Of a stretch of 13,268 bases of DNA, positions 1 through 6,098 are shown piece after piece. This DNA comes from CAYRVX01 sp964642165. Lineage in GTDB: Bacteria > Planctomycetota > Phycisphaerae > SM23-33. A program made the translations under genes and the position numbers. The notes under the pieces are model-generated. The model did no database searches and had not been told where the DNA came from. It was given only the letters and a program-made list of their open reading frames with translations. The DNA lies in assembly GCA_964642165.1 (NCBI GenBank), contig CAZXOC010000210.1, positions 1 through 13,268 on the forward strand. The letters are read 5' to 3'. The stretch's first letter is position 1; each line of letters starts with the position of its first letter.

Positions 1-59
1 TCTGCCGGGAGGGCGAAGGGCTCGCCCAGCGGGCGGGCGACGGTCTGTGTCCGGAGGAT

Positions 60-67
60 CGTATCCT
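60..67. repeat. Left copy of 8-base target-site duplication CGTATCCT
   Basis: CGTATCCT occurs here and again at 243-250. Each copy directly touches the outer end of a 12-base terminal inverted repeat (68-79 and 231-242). This exact abutment on both sides is the signature of target duplication by a transposable element. Confidence 0.85.
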
Positions 68-242
68 GGCCTGGTTCAGCAGAGGGTAACACTTCCGCGC
101 GGCGAGCACTCCTTACGCCCCTTCGGGGCTTTGTTTATAAGGCTTGCATTGCCTGGGGCTTACGCCCCCGGCCAAACCCTTTCCGCCCCCTCGGGGCGAA
201 GAGAAGACTGTTACCCCGAGCGGGCCTGTTCTGAACCAGGCC
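68..242. mobile_element. MITE-like non-autonomous transposable element, 175 bp
   Basis: The ends are a perfect 12-base inverted repeat, GGCCTGGTTCAG at 68-79 and CTGAACCAGGCC at 231-242. Both ends are flanked by the direct repeat CGTATCCT at 60-67 and 243-250. A second, subterminal inverted pair, GGGTAACA (84-91) and TGTTACCC (209-216), extends the symmetry. The interior carries three short GC hairpins at 117-129, 155-168 and 184-198, and no convincing gene, so the element would need a transposase supplied in trans. An 8-base duplication occurs in several insertion-sequence families (for example ISL3, IS66, IS256 and IS1), and I cannot assign the parent family from these ends. The element lies 88 bases upstream of the DUF1549 gene, so it could have displaced, insulated or supplied a promoter. 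Removing the element and one repeat copy would restore a short palindrome, GAGGATCGTATCCTC. Confidence 0.82.
117..136 (+). terminator. Terminator-like hairpin with T-rich tail inside the MITE
   Basis: GCCCC (117-121), loop TTC and GGGGC (125-129) form a 5-bp stem, directly followed by TTTGTTT (130-136). The shape matches a short intrinsic terminator reading to the right. It is followed by two further hairpins of the same GCCCC/GGGGC type (155-168, and 184-198 with a 6-bp CGCCCC/GGGGCG stem). It may insulate the downstream operon from upstream transcription. The short stem keeps confidence moderate. Confidence 0.45.
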
Positions 243-244
243 CG
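221..244. repeat. 8-bp inverted repeat at the right end of the MITE
   Basis: CGGGCCTG (221-228) and CAGGCCCG (237-244) can pair perfectly across an 8-base loop. This local hairpin competes with the long-range pairing of the right terminal repeat (231-242) to the left one (68-79), so the right end can fold in two exclusive ways. Confidence 0.5.
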
Positions 245-250
245 TATCCT
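243..250. repeat. Right copy of 8-base target-site duplication CGTATCCT
   Basis: This is identical to 60-67 and starts at the first base after the right terminal inverted repeat (231-242), which completes the insertion signature. Confidence 0.85.
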
Positions 251-330
251 CGCAACCTGGCGGGGGACATCTTCGTTAAACCTTCCGGTAGATCGTGTCG
301 CTCTATCTCAGAGAGAGGCGTGGGAGAGCC

Positions 331-1932
331 ATGACATACGGCTTCGGCATGTTCCGTTGCGCGGTGATGGGGGCGCTGTCCGCCTTGGCCGTCCTCCCGG
401 CGGTCGCGAGCCCGGCCCGGGCGGGGTCCCCGGCGGCGAGCCCGTTCGAGGGCGCCGAGTTCAAGGCGGCCAACACGATCGACCGGCTGGTGCTCAAGAC
501 GCTGCGGGCGAAGAAGGTCGAGCCGGCGAGGCTCTGCAGCGACGCGGTCTTCGTCCGGCGGGCGTACCTGGACGTGATCGGCACGCTGCCGGAGCCCCGG
601 CGGGTTCGCGAGTTCCTGGCGGACCGCCGCGGCGGCAAGCGCAGCCGGCTGATCGACGAGCTCATGAAGCGCGAGGAGTTCGCGGACTACTGGTCGCAGC
701 GGTGGGGCGACGTGCTGCGGGTCAAGGCGGAGTTTCCCATCAACCTGTGGCCCAACGGCGTCCAGGCGTACTCCCGCTGGATCCACGACGCCGTCCGCGA
801 CAACCTGCCGTACGACCGCTTCGCCCGCGAGCTGCTGACCTCCAGCGGCAGCAACTTCCGCGTCCCGCCGGTCAACTTCTACCGGGCCATGCAGGGGCAG
901 GAGCCCTCCGCGATCGCCGGGGCCGTCGCCCTGACGTTCATGGGGGTCCGGCTGGAGAAGTGGCCCGCGGACCGCCGGGCGGGCATGGAGGCGTTCTTCT
1001 CGCGCGTGGCGTACAAGAAGACCGCCGAGTGGAAGGAGGAGATCGTTCACCTGGACCCGGCGGCGTCGGGGGCGCTGAAGGCGGTCTTCCCCGACGGCAA
1101 GGCGGTGCGGATCGCGCCGGGCCGGGACCCCCGCGCGGTCTTCGCCGACTGGCTGGTCACCGCGAAGAACCCGTGGTTCACGCGCAACATCGTCAACCGC
1201 GTCTGGGCGTGGCTGATGGGTCGGGGGATCATCCACGAGCCGGACGACATCCGCCCGGACAACCCGGCCGTCCATCCCGAGCTCCTCGCCTTCCTGTCGC
1301 GGGAGCTGGTGGGCAGCGGCTACGACCTCCGCCGCATCCAGCGGCTGATCCTCACCTCGAGCACGTACCAGCAGTCGCCGGTCCCCCGGGCCGGCGCGGC
1401 CGAGGCCGAGAGGCTCTTCGCCTGCTACCCGGTTCGCCGGCTCGACGCGGAGGTGCTGATCGACGCCCTGAACTGGATCACCGGCTCGCGGGAGAGCTAC
1501 AGCAGCCTCATTCCCGAGCCGTACACGTTCATCCCCGAGGAGCGGCGGACGATCAAGCTCGAGGACGGCAGCATCACGAGCCAGTTCCTGGAGATGTTCG
1601 GCCGCCCGTCGCGCGACACGGGGATGCACTCGGAGCGCGACAGCAAGCCCAGCGAGGCCCAGCGGCTTCACCTGCTGAACTCGACCAGCATCCAGAACAA
1701 GATCGAGCGGAGCCCGCGGCTGCGACTGCTGCAGAGGGCCTCGAAGGGCAGTCGCCGCCGGATGATCGACGCGATCTACATGACCATCCTGTCGCGCCCG
1801 CCGACGCCGGCCGAGCGGACCGCCGCGGAGAAGTACTTCCAGGCCCAAGGCAAACGTGCGGGAATCAGGAACGGCACGATCGACCTGACATGGGCCCTGA
1901 TCAACACGAAGGAATTCCTGTACCGGCATTGA
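331..1932 (+). CDS. Exported DUF1549/DUF1553 domain protein
   Basis: This 533-residue protein belongs to the DUF1549 plus DUF1553 architecture that is expanded in planctomycetes. Its biochemical role is not established, and it is usually encoded beside DUF1501 proteins, as here. I see a signal peptide (about residues 1-31, ending near SPARA). A DUF1549-like region lies at about 45-200, with the family-typical stretches FVRRAYLDVIGTLP and NLPYDRFARELLT. A DUF1553-like region lies at about 265-532, with NIVNRVWAWLMGRGI, LILTSSTYQQSP and LLNSTSIQNKI. It is short for the family because it has no N-terminal cytochrome-type domain. It also has no CxxCH motif where many relatives have one between the two domains; that place reads TFMGVRLEKWPADRR. 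ATG at 331 is chosen over the in-frame GTG at 295 because GGGAG lies just upstream and the signal peptide then begins correctly. It is the first gene of the operon, 39 bases before the next. Confidence 0.9.
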   Translation: MTYGFGMFRCAVMGALSALAVLPAVASPARAGSPAASPFEGAEFKAANTIDRLVLKTLRAKKVEPARLCSDAVFVRRAYLDVIGTLPEPRRVREFLADRRGGKRSRLIDELMKREEFADYWSQRWGDVLRVKAEFPINLWPNGVQAYSRWIHDAVRDNLPYDRFARELLTSSGSNFRVPPVNFYRAMQGQEPSAIAGAVALTFMGVRLEKWPADRRAGMEAFFSRVAYKKTAEWKEEIVHLDPAASGALKAVFPDGKAVRIAPGRDPRAVFADWLVTAKNPWFTRNIVNRVWAWLMGRGIIHEPDDIRPDNPAVHPELLAFLSRELVGSGYDLRRIQRLILTSSTYQQSPVPRAGAAEAERLFACYPVRRLDAEVLIDALNWITGSRESYSSLIPEPYTFIPEERRTIKLEDGSITSQFLEMFGRPSRDTGMHSERDSKPSEAQRLHLLNSTSIQNKIERSPRLRLLQRASKGSRRRMIDAIYMTILSRPPTPAERTAAEKYFQAQGKRAGIRNGTIDLTWALINTKEFLYRH

Positions 1933-1971
1933 CCCCGGCCGCCTGCCGGATGGACACAAGGAACGCGTGAC

Positions 1972-3291
1972 ATGAGCCAGCAGCAGACGAGACGGACGAC
2001 GCGGCGCGAGGTGATGAAGCGCGGATTGCTGGGCGCGGCCGGGGCGGTGCTTGCCGGCAGCGGGCGCCTGTGGGCGGAATCGAAGCCGCCGCGGGCCCGG
2101 GCGAAGTCGGTCATCCAGATCTGGATGTGGGGCGGCCCGTCGCACCTGGACACGTTCGACCCGAAGCCGGAGGCGGGGTACGACTACTGCGGCCCGTTGA
2201 AGAGCCCGATCAAGACGAACGTGGACGGCGTTCTGATCGGCGAGATGCTCCCGATGCTGGCGAAGCAGGCCGACAAGTACGCCATCATCCGCAGCATGAC
2301 GCACGGCATCAACGCCCACGAGACGGCATCGTACCTGGTCCAGACGGGTCACGAGCCCGGGCGGCAGGTCTTCCCCTGCGTGGGGGCGGTCGTCTCGCTG
2401 TTCAAGGGCTACGAGCACGGGTACAAGGGGATGGTGCCGCCGTACGTCGTGCTGACGCAGCCGCAGGGGCGCTTCTCCGAGGCGGGCTTCCTGGGGCCGA
2501 AGTACAAGCCCTTCGCGACCGGCGGCGATCCCAACAAGGACCCCTTCGCGGTGGAGGGGATCGTGGCCAGGGGGATTACCGACCAGCGCCAGCGCGGCCG
2601 CCGCAAGCTGCTGCACTCGCTCGATTCGCTCGGCAAGGCCATGCCGGACGCCGCGAGCTTCCGGGAGTTCGACCGGTGCGAGCAGAAGGCCTACGACCTG
2701 ATGTTCGGCGACGCCAGGAAGCTGTTCGACCTGACGACCGAGAAGGACGAGGCGCGGGAGGCTTACGGGCGGAACACCTTCGGGCAGTCCTGCCTGATGG
2801 CGCGGCGGCTGGTCGAGCACGGCGTGCCCTACGTGACGATCAACTACAAGGGGTGGGACACGCACAAGCAGCACTTCGAGGCGATGCGCCGCATGCTCCC
2901 GGAGATGGACCGGGGGATGGCCACGCTGCTGGAGGACCTGTCCGGCCGCGGCCTGCTCGACAGCACGATCGTGTGGTGGAGCGGCGAGTTCGGGCGGGGA
3001 CCCAAGGTCCAGTGGGGCTCGCCCTGGAACGGCGGGCGCTCGCATTACGGCCAGTGCTTCTCCGCCGTCGTCGCGGGCGGGGGCTTTAAGGGCGGGCGCG
3101 TCGTCGGTGCGTCGAACAAGTACGGCACCCAGGTGGCCGAGCGTCCGGTCTACCCGCAGAACCTGCTCGGCAGCATGTACGCGCTGCTCGGCATCGATCC
3201 CGAAGGCCCGCTGCCCAACAAGCGCGGGCTGGACGTGAAGGTCATGCCGAATTCGGACAAGGGCAGCGGCCGCCTCAAAGAGATCATGTGA
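1972..3291 (+). CDS. Tat-exported DUF1501 domain protein
   Basis: This 439-residue DUF1501 protein belongs to a family distantly related in fold to sulfatases and alkaline phosphatases, with no proven substrate. The N-terminus has a twin-arginine signal (TRREVMKRG, RR at residues 11-12), a hydrophobic stretch and likely cleavage after WA near residue 35, so it should cross the membrane folded, perhaps with bound metal. Family landmarks are WMWGGPSHLDTFDPKP (51-66), IRSMTHGINAHET, GWDTHKQHFEAM near 295-306, WWSGEFGRGP near 335-344 and RSHYGQCFSAVVAGGG near 357-372. The conserved D and H residues in these blocks fit a metallo-hydrolase-like site. ATG 1972 has AAGGA (1958-1962) nine bases upstream. 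Length is normal for the family. The gene sits between the DUF1549 gene and the PPC protein gene in the usual planctomycete order, so the three products probably act together in the periplasm or envelope. Confidence 0.92.
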   Translation: MSQQQTRRTTRREVMKRGLLGAAGAVLAGSGRLWAESKPPRARAKSVIQIWMWGGPSHLDTFDPKPEAGYDYCGPLKSPIKTNVDGVLIGEMLPMLAKQADKYAIIRSMTHGINAHETASYLVQTGHEPGRQVFPCVGAVVSLFKGYEHGYKGMVPPYVVLTQPQGRFSEAGFLGPKYKPFATGGDPNKDPFAVEGIVARGITDQRQRGRRKLLHSLDSLGKAMPDAASFREFDRCEQKAYDLMFGDARKLFDLTTEKDEAREAYGRNTFGQSCLMARRLVEHGVPYVTINYKGWDTHKQHFEAMRRMLPEMDRGMATLLEDLSGRGLLDSTIVWWSGEFGRGPKVQWGSPWNGGRSHYGQCFSAVVAGGGFKGGRVVGASNKYGTQVAERPVYPQNLLGSMYALLGIDPEGPLPNKRGLDVKVMPNSDKGSGRLKEIM

Positions 3292-3304
3292 CAGGAGCGC
3301 GAGA

Positions 3305-5722
3305 ATGGCTTCCATGCGCAGGTTGGCGTTTGCGGCGGCGGTCCTCTGCGTGACGACCGCGAGGGGTCAGTCGGTGCGGAGAGACCCGCACATCGGCTAC
3401 CTCTACCCGGCCGGTGCGCGGCGGGGGTCCACGGTGCAGATCGCGGCGGGGGGCCAGTACCTCAGCGGCCCGCAGGAGGTCTACGTCTCCGGCCGGGGCG
3501 TCCGGGCGTCCGTCGTCCGGTACGTCAGGCCCATCTTCAACCTCCAGAGGGAGCAGCGGTCGGTGCTCCTGAAGCGCATGGCGGACGTCCGGGAGAAGCG
3601 GCTGAAGGAGGCGGGCGTCTCGCCGGAGGTCCTCGCGCGAATCCGCTCCCAGGCGGAGCGGGCCTGGGCGTGGATGAAGAAGGCGAAGGTCAAGGTCGAG
3701 GACGTGAAGCTGCCCGACCACCCGATGCTGTCCGACCTGGACAGCAAGAGCCTGAGGGAGCTGATGCACGTCCGGCACTTCCTGTTCTTTCCGAGGCTCA
3801 AGCGGCAGCTCAACCGGCAGCTCGCGGAGTCCGTGCTGATCGAGGTGACCGTCGCCCCCGACGCCCGGGTCGGCGACCGGGAGCTGCGGATCCGGACCCG
3901 GGCCGGGCTGACGTGCCCCGTGGTCTTCCAGGTCGGCCAGTTGCCGGAGGTCCGCGAGCTGGAGCCGAACGGGCAGCGGGGCGGGGTTGACGCGTCCAAG
4001 GCACTGATGCTGGGCGCGCTGCCCAGGGTCCGGCAGCTCCTGGAATCCAAGCCCTTCGAGTTGCCCGTGCTGCTGAACGGACAGATCATGCCGGGCGACG
4101 TCGACCGCTTCGCCTTCCGCGCGAGGGAGGGACAGGGGCTCGTGATCGAGGCCAGCGCCCGGCGGCTCGTGCCGTACCTCGCCGACGCCGTGCCCGGGTG
4201 GTTCCAGGCCACGGTCGCTCTCTATGACGCCGAGGGGCGCGAGGTGGCCTTCGCGGACGATTACCGCTTCCACCCCGACCCGGTCCTGTTCTACAGGATC
4301 CCGAAGGACGGCCGGTACGAGCTGGAGATCCGCGACGCCATCTATCGCGGGCGGGAGGACTTCGTCTACCGCATCGCCGTGAGCGAACAGCCCTTCGTCA
4401 CGCGGGCCTTTCCGCTGGGCGGCCGGGAAGGCACCGAGACGCTCGCCACCATCGGCGGCTGGAACCTCGCCGCCAGGGAGCTGGCGCTCGACACGGGGCC
4501 CGGCGGCGGCTGGCTTCGCCACGCGTCGTGCCGCGGCGGGCGGCTGGTGTCGAACGCCATCCCCTACGCCGTGGACACGCTGCCCGAGTGCGAGGAACGC
4601 GAGTCCAACGACACGAGCAAAGACGCGCAGCGGATCGACATGCCGAGGATCGTCAACGGGCGCATCGCCCGGGCGGGCGACGTGGACGTCTTCCGCATCG
4701 AGGGCGACGCCGGCGACAGGATCGTGGCCGAGGTGTTCGCCCGCCGGCTGAACTCCCCGCTGGACTCGCTGCTGCGCCTGATGGACGCGTCGGGCAACGT
4801 GCTGGCGTGGAACGACGACCACGTGCGGAAGGACAAGCACCTGCACATGGACAGGATCGGGCTGATCACGCACCACGCCGATTCGTGCCTCTCCGCCGAG
4901 CTGCCGAAGAAGGGCACGTACTACGTGCAGTTGTCCGACGCGCAGCACCACGGCAGCGAGGCGCATGCCTACCGCCTGCACCTGACCGCCCCGCGGGCGG
5001 ACTTCGCGCTGCGCGTGACGCCCTCCAGCCTCCACGCGCGTCCCGGGGCCACCGTGCCGATCTGCGTCTACGCGATGCGCAGGGACGGCTTCGAAGGCGC
5101 GATCGAGGTGAGGGTGAAGGCCCCGTCCGGCTTCCAGCTCCAGGGCGGGCAGATCCCCGCCGGGCGCAACCGTCTGCGAATGACACTGACGGCCCCGGCC
5201 AAGGCGCCCGGTCGTCCGGTCGCGCTGAAGCTGGAGGGCGTCGCCCGGCTCGACGGGAAGGCGATCCGCCGCCCGGCCGAGGCCGCGGACAACGTGATGC
5301 AGGCGTTCCTGTATCGGCATCTCCTGCCCGCCCGGGAGGTGCTGGTCGCCGTCACGAAGCAGCGATGGTCGGCGCCCCCGATGACGGTTGCCGGCGGCCG
5401 CACCGTTCGCATCCCGGCCGGGGGCTCGACGCGCGTACGGGTCAAGGCTGCGAGCCTCCGGGCGATCAAGGGACTCATGCTGGCGCTCAACGAGCCGCCC
5501 CCGGGGCTGTCCCTCCGCGGCGTGTCCGCGGCGCCCGGCGGGCTGGAGTTCGGCCTGCACGCCGACAAGGACGCCGTGAAGGTCGGCTTCGCGGACAACC
5601 TGATCGTCGAGGCCATCCGGGAGTACGTGCCCAAGACCAAGGACGGCAAGCCGACGGGCAGGAAGCGGCGCTACTCGGCGGGCTTCCTCCCGGCGATCCC
5701 CATCGAGGTCGTGCAGAAGTAG
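3305..5722 (+). CDS. Large secreted protein with pre-peptidase C-terminal (PPC) domains
   Basis: This 805-residue exported protein starts 13 bases after the DUF1501 gene, with AGGAG (3293-3297) seven bases before its ATG. The signal peptide covers about residues 1-22. Residues 26-75 and 176-212 form a beta-rich, IPT/TIG-like region, split by a charged helical insert (about 80-175). Two PPC-like beta-sandwich segments follow, at about 255-360 and 430-562. The second has the typical ESNDT opening, GDVDVFRI and a GTYYVQLSD block. The last 240 residues look like further beta-sandwich domains and end with FLPAIPIEVVQK. No catalytic motif is visible, so a carbohydrate- or protein-binding structural role is more likely than catalysis. 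Proteins of this type are common third members of DUF1549/DUF1501 gene sets in planctomycetes. Sequence with a coding signature continues in the same frame after its TAG stop (see 5723-5932). Confidence 0.88.
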   Translation: MASMRRLAFAAAVLCVTTARGQSVRRDPHIGYLYPAGARRGSTVQIAAGGQYLSGPQEVYVSGRGVRASVVRYVRPIFNLQREQRSVLLKRMADVREKRLKEAGVSPEVLARIRSQAERAWAWMKKAKVKVEDVKLPDHPMLSDLDSKSLRELMHVRHFLFFPRLKRQLNRQLAESVLIEVTVAPDARVGDRELRIRTRAGLTCPVVFQVGQLPEVRELEPNGQRGGVDASKALMLGALPRVRQLLESKPFELPVLLNGQIMPGDVDRFAFRAREGQGLVIEASARRLVPYLADAVPGWFQATVALYDAEGREVAFADDYRFHPDPVLFYRIPKDGRYELEIRDAIYRGREDFVYRIAVSEQPFVTRAFPLGGREGTETLATIGGWNLAARELALDTGPGGGWLRHASCRGGRLVSNAIPYAVDTLPECEERESNDTSKDAQRIDMPRIVNGRIARAGDVDVFRIEGDAGDRIVAEVFARRLNSPLDSLLRLMDASGNVLAWNDDHVRKDKHLHMDRIGLITHHADSCLSAELPKKGTYYVQLSDAQHHGSEAHAYRLHLTAPRADFALRVTPSSLHARPGATVPICVYAMRRDGFEGAIEVRVKAPSGFQLQGGQIPAGRNRLRMTLTAPAKAPGRPVALKLEGVARLDGKAIRRPAEAADNVMQAFLYRHLLPAREVLVAVTKQRWSAPPMTVAGGRTVRIPAGGSTRVRVKAASLRAIKGLMLALNEPPPGLSLRGVSAAPGGLEFGLHADKDAVKVGFADNLIVEAIREYVPKTKDGKPTGRKRRYSAGFLPAIPIEVVQK

Positions 5723-5932
5723 GCAACCTGCGCGACCCCTCCGTCCGCCGGTGCGGCCGGTGAGCCGGGCCCCGAGCCGGCCGGGGAGGGCAAGGCGCGC
5801 TCCTGGCGGATCGGGCGGGTGCACCTCCTGCAGGGCGCCCGGGAGCAGGCCGGCGTGTTCCTCGACGGGCGAGGGCACCTCGTCGGCGCGAGCGGCTGGT
5901 CGGCGAAGTTCCCGGTCACCCCGGGGAAGTGA
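5723..5932 (+). pseudogene. Possible coding remnant in frame after the PPC gene's TAG stop
   Basis: The 69 codons after the TAG at 5720-5722 stay open in the same frame until TGA at 5930-5932. From 5762 on, 55 of 56 codons end in G or C, while roughly a fifth of first bases and over a third of second bases are A or T. That gradient is what real genes in this window show. The translation (for example RSWRIGRVHLLQGAREQAG and FLDGRGHLVGASGW) looks like ordinary protein rather than a shadow frame. There is no ATG and no convincing start; the only in-frame GTG after 5762 is at 5819, with a weak upstream site. It may be the 3' end of a gene that lost its front, a tail of the PPC gene cut off by a nonsense change or reached by readthrough, or a small gene. 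I do not recognise the sequence. Confidence 0.35.
5754..5783 (+). terminator. Weak hairpin after the PPC gene
   Basis: CGGCCGG (5754-5760) can pair with CCGGCCG (5777-5783) around a 16-base GC-rich loop. No T run follows. It may mark the end of the exported-protein operon, but in DNA this GC-rich such pairings also arise by chance. Confidence 0.2.
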
Positions 5933-5949
5933 CGCGCGGGCGGAAAGAT

Positions 5950-5978
5950 TTGCCCAGCTATGCCCGATACTGTATAAG
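5950..5978 (+). promoter_or_regulatory. Sigma-70-like promoter for the glycan cluster
   Basis: TTGCCC (5950-5955) and TATAAG (5973-5978) are separated by exactly 17 bases, with four and five of six consensus positions respectively. The stretch is conspicuously AT-rich against its surroundings. Transcription would start near 5985, leaving a leader of about 115 bases before rmlB. The leader contains a possible 16-codon leader reading frame (GTG 5998 to TAA 6048, preceded by AAGGGGGG at 5986-5993), which I consider speculative. This is the main signal in the 376-base gap between the two gene groups. Confidence 0.6.
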
Positions 5979-6086
5979 TCAGCCGAAGGGGGGCCCTGTG
6001 CCGTCGCGGCCGAACGGCGGCGTAAATGACGTTTCGGGAATGAGCTAAGGTCTCTGGCGTCGGCGGCCCGCCACGGCGGCGCCGGC

Positions 6087-6092
6087 AGGGAG
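6087..6092 (+). promoter_or_regulatory. Shine-Dalgarno site deciding the rmlB start
   Basis: AGGGAG ends six bases before the CTG at 6099. No other SD-like sequence precedes a better in-frame start, because the frame has no ATG, GTG or TTG between the stop at 6027-6029 and the conserved NAD-binding motif. Confidence 0.6.
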
Positions 6093-6098
6093 CCGATC

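Noticed and set aside
47..334. Small forward frame of 95 codons upstream of the DUF1549 gene
   Set aside because: It runs through the inverted repeats and hairpins of the MITE, so its peptide is a by-product of that structure.
144..1970. Forward frame of 608 codons overlapping the DUF1549 gene
   Set aside because: A low-complexity shadow translation rich in G, R and P; the overlapping frame has a signal peptide and clear family motifs.
211..3315. Antisense open frame of 1034 codons
   Set aside because: It lies opposite two well-supported genes. Its translation is rich in R, H, P, A and L without any domain, and it follows from GC-rich codon ends on the other strand.
5671..5919. Antisense 82-codon frame after the PPC gene
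   Set aside because: It shares third codon positions with the forward frame and so inherits the bias. Its peptide is rich in R, P, S and C and looks like a shadow.
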